Positions 1 to 11,040 of a DNA stretch of 64,000 bases are shown here, piece after piece. The DNA comes from Synechococcus sp. CBW1002 (GTDB lineage: Bacteria > Cyanobacteriota > Cyanobacteriia > PCC-6307 > Cyanobiaceae). The stretch is taken from assembly GCF_015840915.1 (NCBI RefSeq), contig NZ_CP060398.1, forward strand, positions 682,001 to 746,000, written 5' to 3'. The notes below the pieces were generated by a model. That model had not been told where the DNA came from, searched no databases, and worked only from the letters and a program-made list of their open reading frames with translations. The first letter of the stretch is position 1, and each line of letters opens with the position of its first letter. A program made the position numbers and the translations under genes.

Positions 1-888
<888 letters not shown>

Positions 889-988
889 TCACCATCGAGT
901 CTCACAACGCCGTCTCGCCGCGCTTCCAGAGCCTGCGGCCAGAATGGCGGCAGACCGAACCGGCGCAGGGCGCCGCAGGAGCTCGCCG

Positions 989-1393
989 ATGCGATTGCTG
1001 CACACCATGCTCCGGGTCGGAGATCTGGAACGCTCGCTCACCTTTTATACGGAGGTGCTGGGGATGCGGTTACTGCGCCGCAAGGACTACCCCTCCGGTC
1101 GCTTCACCCTGGCCTTCGTGGGCTATGGCGACGAGAGTGACACCACGGTGCTGGAACTCACCCATAACTGGGACACGGACACGTACACGGTGGGCAGCGG
1201 CTACGGCCACATCGCCATCGGTGTGGACGACATCCAGGCCACCTGTGCCGCCATCGGTGCCAAAGGGGGCCGGGTGGTGCGGGAGCCGGGGCCGATGAAG
1301 CACGGCAGCACCGTGATCGCTTTCCTGGAGGATCCCGATGGCTACAAGGTGGAGCTGATCCAGCGCTCCGCCCCGGCGGCGGCGTCCGCCTGA
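989..1393 (+). CDS. gloA: Lactoylglutathione lyase (glyoxalase I)
   Basis: Converts the methylglyoxal-glutathione hemithioacetal to S-lactoylglutathione, detoxifying a glycolytic by-product in the cytoplasm. It is 134 residues, the normal single-domain length. All four metal ligands known for the E. coli nickel enzyme are at the same numbers: H5, E56, H74 and E122. The ATG at 989 gives the canonical [16 protein letters not shown] start; the open frame runs further upstream without homology. It sits 26 bp upstream of the ClpB-type gene on the same strand, so co-transcription is possible. Confidence 0.96.
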   Translation: MRLLHTMLRVGDLERSLTFYTEVLGMRLLRRKDYPSGRFTLAFVGYGDESDTTVLELTHNWDTDTYTVGSGYGHIAIGVDDIQATCAAIGAKGGRVVREPGPMKHGSTVIAFLEDPDGYKVELIQRSAPAAASA

Positions 1394-1419
1394 TTGCCCG
1401 CCGCCCTGCCTCCTGCGTC

Positions 1420-4400
1420 ATGGTCTCCTCCGTCTCCACCTCGCCGGCTCCCGGGAGCCTCACCAGCGATCCCGATCGCTTCAGCGAGGAGGCCTGGGAG
1501 CTGTTGCTTGCCTCCCAGGACACGGCCCGTCGCTGGCGCCATGGCGCCATGGATGTGGAGCACCTGCTGCAGGCGCTGCTGCAGGATCCCCGCTGGGCCC
1601 GGTTCGTGGACCCTCTGCCGCTGGATCTGGATCTGGCCCTCGATCGGATCGAGGCCTTCTGCGCCGAGCAGCCCCCGTCCCGCGGCGGCGAGCTCTACAT
1701 CGGCGACGCCCTCGAGGATCTGCTGGAGGCAGCCGATCGGTGCCGGGCCGCCTGGGGATCGCAGCTGCTGGACGTCCCCCATCTGCTCCTGGCCCTGCTG
1801 GAGGAGCCCCGCCTCGGCGCCGAGCTACTGGCGGAGCAGGGCCTCAGCGAAGACCTGCTCCGCCGCCAGCTGCGGCCCGGTGCCCCGGCAGTGGAACGCA
1901 ACGTGGCTGAGGATCCGTGGCAGGTCGAGGCGGGCCGGGCTCCGACAGGGGCCCAGGTTGAGCCCCCAGCTGCCAGCACCGGTGCTGGCAGCTGGGTCGA
2001 CGCAGAGGACTCCAGCCGGCCGCTCCCCGGCGCCCGGCGGTCTACGTCCCGCAGCTCTGCTTCCAGCCTCTCCTCCTCCAGCCCGGGGCCCAGTCGGCGG
2101 CGGCGGCCTGCGCCTGCGTCAGGCACCGGCGCCGCCGTTGGATCGGCGGGCCTGTCCACGGGGCCGGCAACGGTGTCAGCCGCCGCCGGCGAGCCGGCCA
2201 CGGACGATGACGGCCTCAGGCTGGAGCTGGAACCCCCGGCCCTTGACCGCTATGGCCGCGATCTCACGGCCGCCGCCCGCAACGGCGAACTCGATCCCGT
2301 GATCGGCCGCGATCTGGAGATCCGTCGCCTCATTCAGGTGCTGTCGCGCCGCAGCAAGAACAATCCGGTGCTGATCGGTGAACCCGGCGTCGGCAAGACG
2401 GCGGTGGCCGAACTGCTGGCCCAGCGGATCGAAGCCGGTGAGGTGCCGGAGGCGCTGCGCGGCCTGCGGCTGGTGGCCCTGGATCTCGGTGCCCTGATCG
2501 CCGGGGCCAAGTACCGCGGCCAGTTCGAGGAACGGCTGCGCAGCGTGCTCGAGGAGGTGCGCGAGGCCGATGCCGCGGCCGGGAGCGGGGGAGGTGCCGG
2601 CGTGGTGCTGTTCATCGATGAGCTCCACACCGTGGTGAGCAGCGACCGCTCCAGCGCCGATGCCGGCAGCATCCTCAAGCCGGCCCTGGCCCGCGGTGAT
2701 CTGCGCTGCATCGGCGCCACCACCCCGGAGGATTACCGCCGCACGATCGAGAAGGACCCGGCCCTGGATCGGCGCTTCCAGCAGGTGGTGATCAAGGAGC
2801 CCGACTCCGAAACCTGCGTGGAGATCCTGCGGGGGCTGAAGGAGCGCTATGAGCTGCACCATGGCGTGGCGATCACCGACCCGGCCCTGGTGGCGGCGGC
2901 GCGACTGGCGGATCGCTACATCGCCGATCGCTGCCTGCCCGATTCGGCCATCGACCTGATCGACGAGGCCTCCGCCCAGCTGAAGATGGAGGTGACCTCC
3001 AAGCCCGAGCCGGTGGAGCAGGCCGAGGCCGAGCTGCGGCGGGTCGAACTGGCGCTGCTGTCGGCCGAGACCGCGCCCCTGCCGGAGCGGGTGCAGTTGC
3101 AGGAGCAGCGCCGCCAGGCCGCCGAACGGCTGCAGGCCCTGCAGCAGCGCTGGCGCCAGGAGCGGGAGCGGCTGGCGGAGCTGCGGGCCCTGCTGCAGGA
3201 CGACGAAGACCTGCGCCATGCCATCGGTGAAGCCGAGCGCGACGGCGACTACGAGGAGGCGGCTCGCCTGCAGGTGGATCAGCTGCAGGGCGTGCAGCAG
3301 CGCCGTCAGGAGCTGGAGGAGGAACTGCAGCGGGAGCTGCTCGACAACCCGCCGCTGCTGCGGGAACAGGTGGAGGCCGATGACATCGCCGATGTGGTGG
3401 CCCGCTGGACCGGCATCCCCGTGCAGCGGCTGCTGGCGGGTGAACGCCAGAAGCTGCTGGAGCTCGAGCAGCGGCTGGGGGAGCGGGTGATCGGCCAGCC
3501 CGAGGCGGTGGCGGCGGTGGCGGCGGCGATCCGCCGGGCCCGGGCCGGCATGCAGTCGGCGCGGCGGCCGGTGGGTTCGTTCCTGTTCCTCGGGCCCACC
3601 GGCGTGGGCAAGACGGAACTGGCCAAGGCCCTGGCGGCGGCCCTGTTCGACGAGGAGGAGGCGCTGGTGCGACTCGACATGAGCGAATACATGGAGCGCA
3701 ACGCCGTGGCCAGGCTGGTGGGAGCTCCGCCCGGCTACGTGGGCTACGAGGAGGGTGGTCAGCTCACCGAGGCCGTGCGGCGCCGGCCCTATGCGGTGCT
3801 GCTGCTCGATGAGGTGGAGAAGGCCCACCCGGAGGTGTTCAACCTGCTGCTGCAGGTGCTCGACGACGGCCGCCTCACCGATTCCCAGGGCCGCACCGTG
3901 GACTTCCGCCACACCGTGGTGATCATGACCAGCAACCTGGCCAGCCGGGCGATCCTCGAGCACGCCCGGGCCCGGCGGGCTGCCATGGCCAGTGCTGCCC
4001 TGGCCAGTAGCGCCGCTGGGCCCGAAAGCGCTGTCGCCGAAACCGTTGCCGCCGAAGCCGCTCTGGAGCGCGCCGTGGATCAGGCTCTGGCCAGTCACTT
4101 CCGGCCGGAGTTCCTCAACCGCATTGATGAGGTGATCCGCTTCCGTCCGCTGGAGCCGGCCGATCTGCAGCGGATCGTGCGGCTGCAGCTGGCGGAGCTG
4201 GCCGGTCTGCTGCGCGAACAGCAGCTGGAGCTTCAGGTGGACGAGCCTGCGATCGAAGCCCTCGCCATCCAGGGCTACGAACCGGAATACGGCGCCCGGC
4301 CGATGCGGCGTCTGCTGCGCCGCCGCATCGAGAACCCCCTGGCCACCGAACTGCTGGAAGACCGCTTCCAGGGGGCCAGCGGCGTGCGGGTGAGCCTGGC

Positions 4401-4458
4401 CGACGACCCCGGCGCGCCGTTGCGCTTCCTGCGGCTGGTGGAGGGTGCGGAGGACTGA
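1420..4458 (+). CDS. clpB: ClpB-type AAA+ disaggregase (ClpB2-like)
   Basis: ATP-driven Hsp100 chaperone of the cytoplasm. At 1012 residues it is longer than typical ClpB (~860-890). Domains in order are a Clp_N region (about 20-160); a long Ser/Pro/Ala/Arg-rich linker (about 165-270); NBD1 with Walker A GEPGVGKT near residue 320 and Walker B FIDELH; a charged coiled-coil middle domain at about 527-640; NBD2 with Walker [10 protein letters not shown] near 725 and [15 protein letters not shown]; and a C-terminal small domain. The coiled coil favours ClpB over ClpA. An Ala-rich insert near 850-885 follows the IMTSNLAS sensor. The divergence and long linker resemble the second, non-heat-shock ClpB of cyanobacteria; that assignment is inference. 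Confidence 0.9.
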   Translation: MVSSVSTSPAPGSLTSDPDRFSEEAWELLLASQDTARRWRHGAMDVEHLLQALLQDPRWARFVDPLPLDLDLALDRIEAFCAEQPPSRGGELYIGDALEDLLEAADRCRAAWGSQLLDVPHLLLALLEEPRLGAELLAEQGLSEDLLRRQLRPGAPAVERNVAEDPWQVEAGRAPTGAQVEPPAASTGAGSWVDAEDSSRPLPGARRSTSRSSASSLSSSSPGPSRRRRPAPASGTGAAVGSAGLSTGPATVSAAAGEPATDDDGLRLELEPPALDRYGRDLTAAARNGELDPVIGRDLEIRRLIQVLSRRSKNNPVLIGEPGVGKTAVAELLAQRIEAGEVPEALRGLRLVALDLGALIAGAKYRGQFEERLRSVLEEVREADAAAGSGGGAGVVLFIDELHTVVSSDRSSADAGSILKPALARGDLRCIGATTPEDYRRTIEKDPALDRRFQQVVIKEPDSETCVEILRGLKERYELHHGVAITDPALVAAARLADRYIADRCLPDSAIDLIDEASAQLKMEVTSKPEPVEQAEAELRRVELALLSAETAPLPERVQLQEQRRQAAERLQALQQRWRQERERLAELRALLQDDEDLRHAIGEAERDGDYEEAARLQVDQLQGVQQRRQELEEELQRELLDNPPLLREQVEADDIADVVARWTGIPVQRLLAGERQKLLELEQRLGERVIGQPEAVAAVAAAIRRARAGMQSARRPVGSFLFLGPTGVGKTELAKALAAALFDEEEALVRLDMSEYMERNAVARLVGAPPGYVGYEEGGQLTEAVRRRPYAVLLLDEVEKAHPEVFNLLLQVLDDGRLTDSQGRTVDFRHTVVIMTSNLASRAILEHARARRAAMASAALASSAAGPESAVAETVAAEAALERAVDQALASHFRPEFLNRIDEVIRFRPLEPADLQRIVRLQLAELAGLLREQQLELQVDEPAIEALAIQGYEPEYGARPMRRLLRRRIENPLATELLEDRFQGASGVRVSLADDPGAPLRFLRLVEGAED

Positions 4459-4559
4459 GCATCGCGGGCAGCAGGCCCAGGCCTGAAACAGCTGCTGGAA
4501 CCCGTCCGGTAGGGTGATCGTTTGCCGGTACGCGCGGACGCACCGGTGCGCGAGCGCCA

Positions 4560-4847
4560 GTGGACTCCAACTCCGATCCAACCCTTCCCCAGACCCGGCC
4601 CACGACCGAAGGCGGCGGCTCCAATGCGGCCGTGGCCGAGGCCCCCGCTGCCACCAGCGAGGTGGCCGAGAGCGAAGGCAACGTTGTGGCTGCCACCATG
4701 GCCGAGCTGCGCAAGGTGGTCTGGCCGAGCCGCCAGCAGCTGTTCAGCGAGGCGGTGGCGGTGATCCTGATGGTGAGCCTCTCGGCCGCCGCCATCGCCG
4801 CCATCGACCGCCTCTATGGCTGGGCCGCCACCCAGGTGTTCCGCTGA
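4560..4847 (+). CDS. secE: Preprotein translocase subunit SecE
   Basis: Small membrane subunit of the SecYEG channel. It is 95 residues: a hydrophilic N-terminal tail, the conserved amphipathic motif AELRKVVWPSRQQL (residues ~48-61), and one transmembrane helix (VAVILMVSLSAAAIAAI), as expected for the short cyanobacterial/Gram-positive form. The GTG at 4560 is the first start in frame; a later start would only shorten the unstructured tail. It directly precedes nusG, the near-universal bacterial order. Confidence 0.93.
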   Translation: MDSNSDPTLPQTRPTTEGGGSNAAVAEAPAATSEVAESEGNVVAATMAELRKVVWPSRQQLFSEAVAVILMVSLSAAAIAAIDRLYGWAATQVFR

Positions 4848-4870
4848 GTTTCCGTCCCCCCGAGAGCCCC

Positions 4871-5647
4871 GTGTCCGAGATCGATCTGGAAGTGCCCGAA
4901 CCCGTCAGCCTCGCGCCCGATGCCGAGGAGGCCTCTGAGACTCAGCGCGTCGTTGACGACGCTTCCGAGACCCTGGCCACCACACCGGGAGGCCCGGACG
5001 CTGACCCTGCGGCCCTGGCTGTGGCGGGAGTCATGGGTCCCGATGGGGTGCTGGAGCTTCCCGGTGCCGAGACCGTGAAGGCACCGGTGGCCCGCTGGTT
5101 TGCGGTGCAGGTGGCCTCCAGCTGCGAGAAGAAGGTGAAGGCCACCCTTGAGCAGCGGGCCGTCACCCTCGGGGTCGACAACCGCATCCTCGAGATCGAG
5201 ATCCCCCAGACCCCCGGGGTGAAGATCAAGAAGGACGGCTCCCGCCAGTCGATCGAGGAAAAGGTGTTCCCCGGTTATGTGCTGGTGCGGATGGTGCTCG
5301 ACGAGGACACGATGATGGCGGTGCGCAGCACCCCCAACGTGATCAATTTCGTGGGGCAGGAAGAGCGTCGCGCCACCGGTAAGGCCCGCGGCCACATCAA
5401 GCCCCGGCCCCTCAGCCGCACCGAGGTGGATCGGATCTTCAAACGTGCCGCCGAGAAGAAACCTGTTCTGAAGGTGGATCTGGCCGAGGGCGATCAGATT
5501 CTGGTCACCGCCGGTCCGTTCAAGGATTTCCAGGGCGAGGTCATCGAGGTCTCGGGCGAGCGCAGCAAGCTCAAGGCCCTGCTCTCGATCTTCGGCCGGG
5601 AAACGCCGGTGGAACTCGAGTTCTCCCAGATCAGCAAGCAGAGCTAG
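4871..5647 (+). CDS. nusG: Transcription termination/antitermination factor NusG
   Basis: Binds RNA polymerase and modulates elongation and Rho or ribosome coupling. The protein is 258 residues from GTG 4871. It has an acidic N-terminal extension of ~75 residues, a NusG N-terminal domain starting at ARWFAVQVASSCEKKV, the FPGYVLVRM core motif, and a C-terminal KOW domain (EGDQILVTAGPFKDFQGEV) ending in the usual FGRETPVELEF. The start is 23 bp after secE, consistent with one transcript. A structured 166-bp gap separates it from rplK. Confidence 0.96.
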   Translation: MSEIDLEVPEPVSLAPDAEEASETQRVVDDASETLATTPGGPDADPAALAVAGVMGPDGVLELPGAETVKAPVARWFAVQVASSCEKKVKATLEQRAVTLGVDNRILEIEIPQTPGVKIKKDGSRQSIEEKVFPGYVLVRMVLDEDTMMAVRSTPNVINFVGQEERRATGKARGHIKPRPLSRTEVDRIFKRAAEKKPVLKVDLAEGDQILVTAGPFKDFQGEVIEVSGERSKLKALLSIFGRETPVELEFSQISKQS

Positions 5648-5663
5648 CCGATCGCTTTGTTGC

Positions 5664-5793
5664 GGCCGTCTCCCTGCGGAGGACGGCCCTTGGATGGCCA
5701 TCGCTTCGGGCGATGGCCATCAGCCAGCCGCTCCCTGGAGCGGCCATCCGCACAGCTCCCTCTGGGAGTCCCGTCCACTCTCCCGTTAGGGAG
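5664..5793 (+). promoter_or_regulatory. Cluster of five hairpins in the nusG-rplK gap
   Basis: Five successive inverted repeats are visible: 5664-5688 (GGCCGTC/GACGGCC), 5693-5721 (12-bp arms with a TTCGG loop), 5727-5744 (GCCGCTCC/GGAGCGGC), 5756-5768 (CTCCC/GGGAG) and 5780-5793 (CTCCC/GGGAG). The last ends 20 bp before rplK. In many bacteria protein L1 represses rplKA translation by binding this leader, so an autoregulatory role is plausible but inferred. No U-tract follows any stem, so simple intrinsic termination is not supported. Confidence 0.55.
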
Positions 5794-5813
5794 TCAGATC
5801 CCTAGCCCCGCCG

Positions 5814-6239
5814 ATGGCCAAAAAAGTTGTAGCCGTGATCAAGCTGGCCCTCCAGGCCGGCAAAGCCAACCCCGCACCGCCGGTGGGCCCCGCCCTCGGC
5901 CAGCACGGGGTCAACATCATGGCGTTCTGCAAGGAGTACAACGCCCGCACCCAGGAAAAAGCCGGGTACGTGATCCCGGTGGAGATCTCGGTCTTTGAAG
6001 ACCGCAGCTTCACCTTCATCACCAAGACCCCGCCCGCCTCGGTGCTGATCTCCAAGGCGGCCGGCATCGACAAAGGTGCCGCCACCTCCGCCAAGGGATC
6101 CGTGGGTGCAATCTCCAGAGCTCAGCTCGAAGAGATCGCCAAGACCAAGCTGCCCGACCTCAATTGCACCAGCGTGGAGTCGGCCATGCGCATCATCGCA
6201 GGCACCGCCCGCAACATGGGCGTCGCCGTCAACGACTGA
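5814..6239 (+). CDS. rplK: 50S ribosomal protein L11
   Basis: Component of the GTPase-associated centre of the large subunit. It is 141 residues, the normal length. The N-terminus ([20 protein letters not shown]) with the [22 protein letters not shown] segment is diagnostic. The C-terminal rRNA-binding domain ends in [11 protein letters not shown]. The start is the conserved ATG at 5814. It is followed by rplA after a 164-bp gap containing a tandem repeat. Confidence 0.98.
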   Translation: MAKKVVAVIKLALQAGKANPAPPVGPALGQHGVNIMAFCKEYNARTQEKAGYVIPVEISVFEDRSFTFITKTPPASVLISKAAGIDKGAATSAKGSVGAISRAQLEEIAKTKLPDLNCTSVESAMRIIAGTARNMGVAVND

Positions 6240-6250
6240 GTCGCTCGCAG

Positions 6251-6295
6251 CGCCTGCGCCTGCATCGCCTGCGCTTGCAACGCCTGCGCTTGCAA
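6251..6295 (+). repeat. Three 15-bp tandem repeats between rplK and rplA
   Basis: Three copies of CGCCTGCGCTTGCAA: 6251-6265 (two mismatches), 6266-6280 and 6281-6295 (identical). They lie 12 bp after the rplK stop. The whole rplK-rplA spacer (6240-6403) contains no gene. The copies could vary in number between strains; function unknown. Confidence 0.85.
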
Positions 6296-6403
6296 AGACT
6301 CACTGATTCCGTTCCTGTTCCCTGATTCGGGGGAGACCCAGCCATCCGTCCGGCGCACCGTTGCGTCCGGGCCCTGGCGGTCGCCCGTACCCCAACCCCA
6401 GCC

Positions 6404-7111
6404 ATGCCCAAAGTTTCCAAGCGTTTTTCCGCTCTGGCCGCCACGGTCGAAGAGCGCGCCTATGCGCCCCTCGAGGCGATCGATCTGGTGAAGGCCAACG
6501 CCAACGCCAAGTTTGACGAGACGATCGAAGCCCACGTGCGCCTCGGCATCGATCCCAAGTACACCGACCAGCAGCTGCGCACCACCGTGGCCCTGCCCCA
6601 CGGCACCGGCCAGAGCATCCGCATCGCCGTGATCGCCCGCGGTGAGGCCGTGGCCGCCGCCAAGGCCGCTGGTGCCGATCTGGCCGGCGATGAGGAGCTG
6701 GTGGATGCGATCGCCGGTGGGGCGATGGACTTCGACCTGCTGATCGCCACCCCGGACATGATGCCCAAGGTGGCCAAGCTCGGCCGTGTGCTCGGTCCCC
6801 GCGGCCTGATGCCGAACCCCAAGGCCGGCACCGTGACCACCGATCTGGCCGGCGCGATCAGTGAGTTCAAGGCCGGCAAACTCGAGTTCCGCGCCGACCG
6901 CACCGGCATCGTGCACGTGCGCTTCGGCAAGGCCAGCTTCGATGCCGACAAGCTGCTCGACAACCTCAAGGCCCTGCAGGAAACCATCGACCGCCAGAAG
7001 CCCAGTGGAGCCAAGGGCCGCTACTGGCGCTCCCTGTTCGTGACCTCCACGATGGGTCCCTCGGTTGAAGTCGACTTCAGCGCCCTGCAGGACATCAAAA
7101 AGGACGCCTGA
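6404..7111 (+). CDS. rplA: 50S ribosomal protein L1
   Basis: Forms the mobile L1 stalk at the E site and in many bacteria represses its own operon. It is 235 residues, the usual length. Recognisable segments are [11 protein letters not shown] at the N-terminus, [14 protein letters not shown], and the signature [20 protein letters not shown]. It starts at ATG 6404 and is followed 45 bp later by a strong intrinsic terminator, marking the end of the secE-nusG-rplK-rplA unit. Confidence 0.98.
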   Translation: MPKVSKRFSALAATVEERAYAPLEAIDLVKANANAKFDETIEAHVRLGIDPKYTDQQLRTTVALPHGTGQSIRIAVIARGEAVAAAKAAGADLAGDEELVDAIAGGAMDFDLLIATPDMMPKVAKLGRVLGPRGLMPNPKAGTVTTDLAGAISEFKAGKLEFRADRTGIVHVRFGKASFDADKLLDNLKALQETIDRQKPSGAKGRYWRSLFVTSTMGPSVEVDFSALQDIKKDA

Positions 7112-7156
7112 TCAAACAGACGGACGCCTGATCAGCTCAGGACCCTGCCCACTGCA

Positions 7157-7188
7157 CCCGGCTTTGCATCCGCAAGGCCGGGTTTTTT
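7157..7188 (+). terminator. Intrinsic terminator after rplA
   Basis: A GC-rich stem (arms around CCCGGCTTTGC and GCAAGGCCGGG, 7157-7182, loop ATCC with a bulge) is followed by six T residues at 7183-7188. It closes the rplKA transcript just ahead of a gene ending on the opposite strand. Confidence 0.88.
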
Positions 7189-7223
7189 GATGCCGCAGCA
7201 CGCAGCCCCCGGACGCCAGGCCC

Positions 7224-8783
7224 TCAGGTGGCCATGGCATGGCGCTGGGGATTGAGGCGGTGCTCCACCCGCTTGAACAGCCAGGAGGTCACCGAGGTCA
7301 TCACCAGATACACCAGAGCCACCGCCAGATACACCTCAAATGCCCGGTAGGTGGTGGCCACCACCAGCTGCCCCTCGCGGAACAGTTCGTCGAAGCCGAT
7401 CACCGCCGCCAGGCTGGTGTCCTTGATCAGGGTGATGAATTCATTGGCCAGGGGCGGCAGCACGCGCCGCAGGGCCTGGGGGAGCACCACGAAGCGCATC
7501 CGCGCGATCGGGTTCATCGCCAGGGCATCGGCCGCTTCCCACTGGCCGGGATCGATTGATTCGATGCCGGCGCGCAGGGTTTCCGACAGATAGGCCGCCA
7601 CGTTGAGGCTGAGGGCGATCACCGCGGCCACGAAGCGATCCAGGTTGAAGGGCAGCCCCAGCCCATTGAGCAGGGCCGGCAGCCCGAAATAGATCATGAA
7701 CAGCTGCACCAGCATCGGGGTGCCGCGGAAGAGGTCGACGTAGACGCGGCACAGCCCGCGCAGCAACGGTCCCCCGCCCATCAGCCCATAGGCCACCAGG
7801 CCGGCACCGATCAGCCCGAAGCTGAACGACACCAGGGTGAGGGACAGGGTGACGCCGGCGCCGCGCATCAGGTTGCGGAGCAGCTGGGCCGGATTGAGGG
7901 CCGCCTCCCTGCGGGCCTCCGCCAGGGCCGGCGCCTGCTCCGGCAGCTCCGGTGGGCTCTGGCCAAACCAGCGCTGGTAGAGGCGGGCGTAGCTGCCGTC
8001 GGCCAGCATCCGCTCGATGCCGTGATCCACCGTGTCGCGCAGGGGGGAGTTGCGGGGGAAGGCAATCCCGTAGAACTCGTTGGTGAGGGGTGTGCCGGCG
8101 ACGCGCAGGCCCCGCAGGCCGGCCGCCTGGATGGCATGCAGGGTGGCCGGCAGATCGTTGACGTAGGCCTCGACGTTGCCGTTGATCAGTTCCTGCAGCG
8201 CCAGGGGTGCGGCGTCGAAGGTCGTGACCCGGGCTCCGGGGACCTCGGCCATGGCCTTGGCGCCGGTGGTGCCGATCTGCACCGCGATCGTGCGGCCCTC
8301 GAGATCCTTGAGGTTGTGGATGGTGGTGTTGCCCTCGCGCACCAGGATCCCCAGGCCGGCGACGAAGTAGGGCCGTGAGAAGTCCACCGCCTGGGCCCGT
8401 TCGGCCGTGATCGTCATGGCGCTGATCACCATGTCGACGCTGCCGCCCTGGAGCGCCGGGATCAGGCCGTCGAACGGCAGGGAGACGAAGCGGATCGGAT
8501 GGCCGCTGTTCTTCCCGATCGCCTGGATCAGATCAATGTCGAAGCCCTGCAGCTCATCGTGGGCCCCGGCCTTCATCTGGAACGGGGCGTAGGTGGGATC
8601 GGTGCCCACGGTCCAGGTCGGCTTGGCGGTCGCCGCGTCTGCTCCTCCCTCTGGGCCCGCGGCTGCGGGGTGGAGCCCGACAGCGCCCAGCGCCAGGACC
8701 AGGCTGAGCACCACCAGGGCCAGCAGGCGCTGCAGCCGCAGACTCCGCAGAGGCCACAGCCGTTGCCGCAGCCGACACCACAT
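7224..8783 (-). CDS. Fused amino-acid-binding protein/permease (ABC importer)
   Basis: A single polypeptide joins a periplasmic solute-binding domain and a membrane permease of the polar amino-acid (glutamine/His) ABC family. From ATG 8783 it is 519 residues: an Arg-rich signal peptide (~1-40, ending HPAAAG), an SBP_bac_3 domain beginning [16 protein letters not shown], and a C-terminal BPD permease with five or so helices and the EAA-type loop around [27 protein letters not shown] at 8810 would add nine residues. GlnH-GlnP fusions are known in other bacteria. The partner ATPase is encoded divergently 56 bp away. Substrate is inferred only to the polar amino-acid class. Confidence 0.9.
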   Translation of the reverse strand: MWCRLRQRLWPLRSLRLQRLLALVVLSLVLALGAVGLHPAAAGPEGGADAATAKPTWTVGTDPTYAPFQMKAGAHDELQGFDIDLIQAIGKNSGHPIRFVSLPFDGLIPALQGGSVDMVISAMTITAERAQAVDFSRPYFVAGLGILVREGNTTIHNLKDLEGRTIAVQIGTTGAKAMAEVPGARVTTFDAAPLALQELINGNVEAYVNDLPATLHAIQAAGLRGLRVAGTPLTNEFYGIAFPRNSPLRDTVDHGIERMLADGSYARLYQRWFGQSPPELPEQAPALAEARREAALNPAQLLRNLMRGAGVTLSLTLVSFSFGLIGAGLVAYGLMGGGPLLRGLCRVYVDLFRGTPMLVQLFMIYFGLPALLNGLGLPFNLDRFVAAVIALSLNVAAYLSETLRAGIESIDPGQWEAADALAMNPIARMRFVVLPQALRRVLPPLANEFITLIKDTSLAAVIGFDELFREGQLVVATTYRAFEVYLAVALVYLVMTSVTSWLFKRVEHRLNPQRHAMAT

Positions 8784-8839
8784 CCGGCGCTTCGGTTCAA
8801 TACTGGTCACGGCCCTGTCCGCGCGCTGGAGTGCACTCC

Positions 8840-9595
8840 ATGATCGCCAGCTCCGCAGATCCGCCTCTGCTGGCCTGTCACCAGCTGCACAAGAGTTACG
8901 GCACCCGAACGGTGCTGCGGGGGGTGAGCGCCACGTTCGAGGCCGGCGACGTGGTGTCGGTGATCGGGCCTTCAGGTTGCGGCAAGAGCACCTTTCTGCG
9001 CTGCCTGAACCGGCTCGAGAGTTTTCAGGCGGGCAGGCTGGAGCTGATGGGTCACGACCTCTCGGCGCCGCGGCTGAGCTGGGATGAGCAGACGCGACTG
9101 CGCAGCCGGGTTGGCATGGTGTTCCAGCAGTTCAACCTGTTCCCGCACCTGAACGTGCTGGACAACCTGATGCTGGCGCCCCGTCGCATCCTGGGGGTGC
9201 CGCTGGCCGAGTGCCGCGATCGGGCCCTGCATCACCTCACCACCGTGGGGCTGGCGGAACGGGCCCGTGCCTGGCCTGACCAGCTCTCCGGCGGCCAGAA
9301 GCAGCGGGTGGCGATCGCCCGGGCCCTCTGCATGAATCCGGCCCTGATGCTGTTCGACGAGCCCACCAGCGCCCTCGATCCCGAGCTGGTGGGCGAGGTG
9401 CTGGCCGTGATGCAGGGGCTCGCCGCCGATGGCATGACGATGGTGGTGGTGACCCACGAGATGCGCTTCGCCCGGGAGGTGTCGAATCGAGTGATGTTCT
9501 TCAACGATGGGCTGATCGAGGAGCAGGGGAGTCCTGATCAGCTGTTCACCCAGCCCCGCAGCGACCGGCTGCAGACGTTTCTGCGGCGTCAGTAG
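8840..9595 (+). CDS. Amino-acid ABC transporter ATP-binding protein
   Basis: Energises the divergently encoded fused binding/permease protein on the cytoplasmic face. It has 251 residues with Walker [10 protein letters not shown], the Q-loop in [16 protein letters not shown], the signature LSGGQKQR, Walker [15 protein letters not shown], and the switch histidine in VVTHEM. It belongs to the GlnQ/HisP subfamily. ATG 8840 was preferred over GTG 8831 because GGAG at 8827-8830 is then correctly spaced. Confidence 0.94.
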   Translation: MIASSADPPLLACHQLHKSYGTRTVLRGVSATFEAGDVVSVIGPSGCGKSTFLRCLNRLESFQAGRLELMGHDLSAPRLSWDEQTRLRSRVGMVFQQFNLFPHLNVLDNLMLAPRRILGVPLAECRDRALHHLTTVGLAERARAWPDQLSGGQKQRVAIARALCMNPALMLFDEPTSALDPELVGEVLAVMQGLAADGMTMVVVTHEMRFAREVSNRVMFFNDGLIEEQGSPDQLFTQPRSDRLQTFLRRQ

Positions 9596-9689
9596 ATCTG
9601 TGGCGAGCGGGACATCGGCAGCCGCAGGACAGCGGCGCCAGCAGAGCGATTTCTGTGGTATGGGATGCGTATCCCTGTCCTGTAAGGTT

Positions 9690-9890
9690 GTGAGCTGGCT
9701 TCGGCCAGAAGGGCACGCGCCCTACCCAAGACAGCAGGTCGATTCAGGTGTCCGGTTCGCCGGTGATCCTGACCCGTAAATCCTGCCGAGGTGCACGCGA
9801 CTGGTTTCTGCGCACCCGGATTCGTCCGGATCGTCTGAACAGGCCGCAGCCCTCGAGGTGCCTTTTGTGAGGCCCCTGGGGCTGCGTACC
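9690..9890 (+). promoter_or_regulatory. Structured rplJ leader, probable L10 autoregulatory RNA
   Basis: The 325-bp gap before rplJ has no gene. It holds several hairpins: GGGAT/ATCCC at 9662-9675, CTGGC-TTCG-GCCAG at 9695-9708, GGGC/GCCC at 9711-9722, CCGGA-TTCG-TCCGG at 9816-9829, and a long-range pair GCAGCCC (9846-9852) with GGGCTGC (9879-9885). In bacteria the L10-L12 complex represses rplJL by binding such a leader. The position and structure fit, but no consensus match was tested. Confidence 0.5.
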
Positions 9891-9920
9891 CGGCTTGTTC
9901 CCCCGATCCGTTCCTTTCCT

Positions 9921-10454
9921 ATGGGCCGCACGCTGGAGAACAAGCAACAGATCGTCGAAGAGCTCAAGGGGCTCCTCGGTGAAGCCGAAATGGCGCTGGT
10001 CCTGGATTACCAGGGTCTGTCCATCAAGGAGATGTCTGATCTGCGGACCCGTCTGCAGGCCAGCAACGGCGTGTGCAAGGTGACCAAAAACACCTTGATG
10101 CGTCGGGCCATTGATGGCAACAGCGCCTGGTCGGAACTCGATTCCCTGCTCACCGGCACCAACGCCTTCGTCCTGGTCAAGGGCGATGTCGGTGGTGTGG
10201 TGAAGGCCTTGCAGTCCTTCCAGAAGGACACGAAGAAGTCGGAGGTGAAGGGCGGCCTGTTCGAAGGCAAGCTCCTCTCCCAGAACGACATCAAGGCCAT
10301 CGGGGATCTGCCCTCCAAGGAGGTGCTCATGGCCCAGATCGCCGGTGCGATCAATGCCGTGGCCACCAAGGTTGCGGTGGGCATCAACGAAGTTCCCTCC
10401 GGTCTCGCCCGGGCGCTCCAGCAGCACGCCGATGGCGAAGGCAACGCCGCCTGA
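9921..10454 (+). CDS. rplJ: 50S ribosomal protein L10
   Basis: Base of the ribosomal L7/L12 stalk. It is 177 residues from ATG 9921. The N-terminal rRNA/L11-binding part carries [19 protein letters not shown] and [12 protein letters not shown]; the C-terminal helix binds L7/L12 dimers. An upstream in-frame start at 9858 lacks homology. It precedes rplL by 68 bp, the universal order. Confidence 0.97.
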   Translation: MGRTLENKQQIVEELKGLLGEAEMALVLDYQGLSIKEMSDLRTRLQASNGVCKVTKNTLMRRAIDGNSAWSELDSLLTGTNAFVLVKGDVGGVVKALQSFQKDTKKSEVKGGLFEGKLLSQNDIKAIGDLPSKEVLMAQIAGAINAVATKVAVGINEVPSGLARALQQHADGEGNAA

Positions 10455-10522
10455 GGCGTTGTTCCGCTGCGGAGCTCACCCGATCCGACTGTCTCCCACA
10501 GATCTGTTGCTGATTCCCAACC

Positions 10523-10906
10523 ATGTCTACCGCTACTGACCAGATTCTCGAACAGCTGAAGACCCTCTCCCTGCTGGAAGCCTCTGAGCTTGTCAAGCAG
10601 ATCGAAGAGGCCTTCGGTGTGTCCGCCGCCGCTTCCGCGGGCGTCGTGATGGCTGCGGCTCCCGCCGCCGCTGCCGAGGCCGTTGAAGAACAGACCGAGT
10701 TCGATGTCGTGCTCGAGAGCTTCGACGCCGCCTCCAAGATCAAGGTGCTCAAGGCCGTCCGCGAGGCCACCGGCCTCGGCCTCGGCGAAGCCAAAGCCCT
10801 TGTGGAAGCTGCCCCCAAGGCTGTCAAGGAAGGCATTTCCAAAGACGAAGCCGAGGCTCTCAAGAAGGCGATCGAAGAAGTTGGCGGCAAGGTCACCGTC
10901 AAGTGA
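10523..10906 (+). CDS. rplL: 50S ribosomal protein L7/L12
   Basis: Multicopy stalk protein that recruits translational GTPases. It is 127 residues. The N-terminal dimerisation helix ([20 protein letters not shown]), an Ala-rich hinge (~35-55), and the C-terminal factor-binding domain with [20 protein letters not shown] and the ending [10 protein letters not shown] are all clear. A strong terminator follows at 10951. Confidence 0.98.
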   Translation: MSTATDQILEQLKTLSLLEASELVKQIEEAFGVSAAASAGVVMAAAPAAAAEAVEEQTEFDVVLESFDAASKIKVLKAVREATGLGLGEAKALVEAAPKAVKEGISKDEAEALKKAIEEVGGKVTVK

Positions 10907-10950
10907 TCGCCATGGGGCGGGCTTCGGCTCACCCCGCATCACCTCAGCAG

Positions 10951-10978
10951 CCGGCTTCCTTCGGGGAGCCGGTTTTTT
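10951..10978 (+). terminator. Intrinsic terminator after rplL
   Basis: A 9-bp stem CCGGCTTCC / GGGAGCCGG (one G-U pair) with a TTCG tetraloop at 10951-10972 is followed by six T residues. It ends the rplJL transcript. Confidence 0.9.
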
Positions 10979-11000
10979 GTTGAGGGCTGCCTGGAAAGCA

Positions 11001-11040
11001 AGGCCAAGCCAAAAGACCAAGCCAAAAAGACCAAGCCAAA
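11001..11040. repeat. Short tandem repeats AGACCAAGCCAAAA
   Basis: Three adjacent 13-14 bp copies (11001-11013, 11014-11027, 11028-11040) differ by one base and A-tract length. They lie in the ~300-bp non-coding stretch 10907-11207 between rplL and a gene ending on the other strand. Besides this repeat and two terminators, the stretch shows nothing recognisable. Confidence 0.8.

Noticed and set aside
2176..4581. Very long open frame on the minus strand opposite clpB
   Set aside because: It is His/Gln/Leu-rich with no domain, an effect of high GC on the complement of a real gene.
6251..6295. CRISPR-like array from repeated 15-bp units
   Set aside because: Units are contiguous with no spacers and far too short; no cas genes nearby.
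8784..8839. Glutamine riboswitch ahead of the amino-acid transporter genes
   Set aside because: The divergent gap is only ~56 bp, too short for the known RNA, and no conserved core was seen.
9596..9920. tRNA or other stable RNA in the gap before rplJ
   Set aside because: No cloverleaf or CCA end could be drawn; the hairpins fit a ribosomal-protein leader better.
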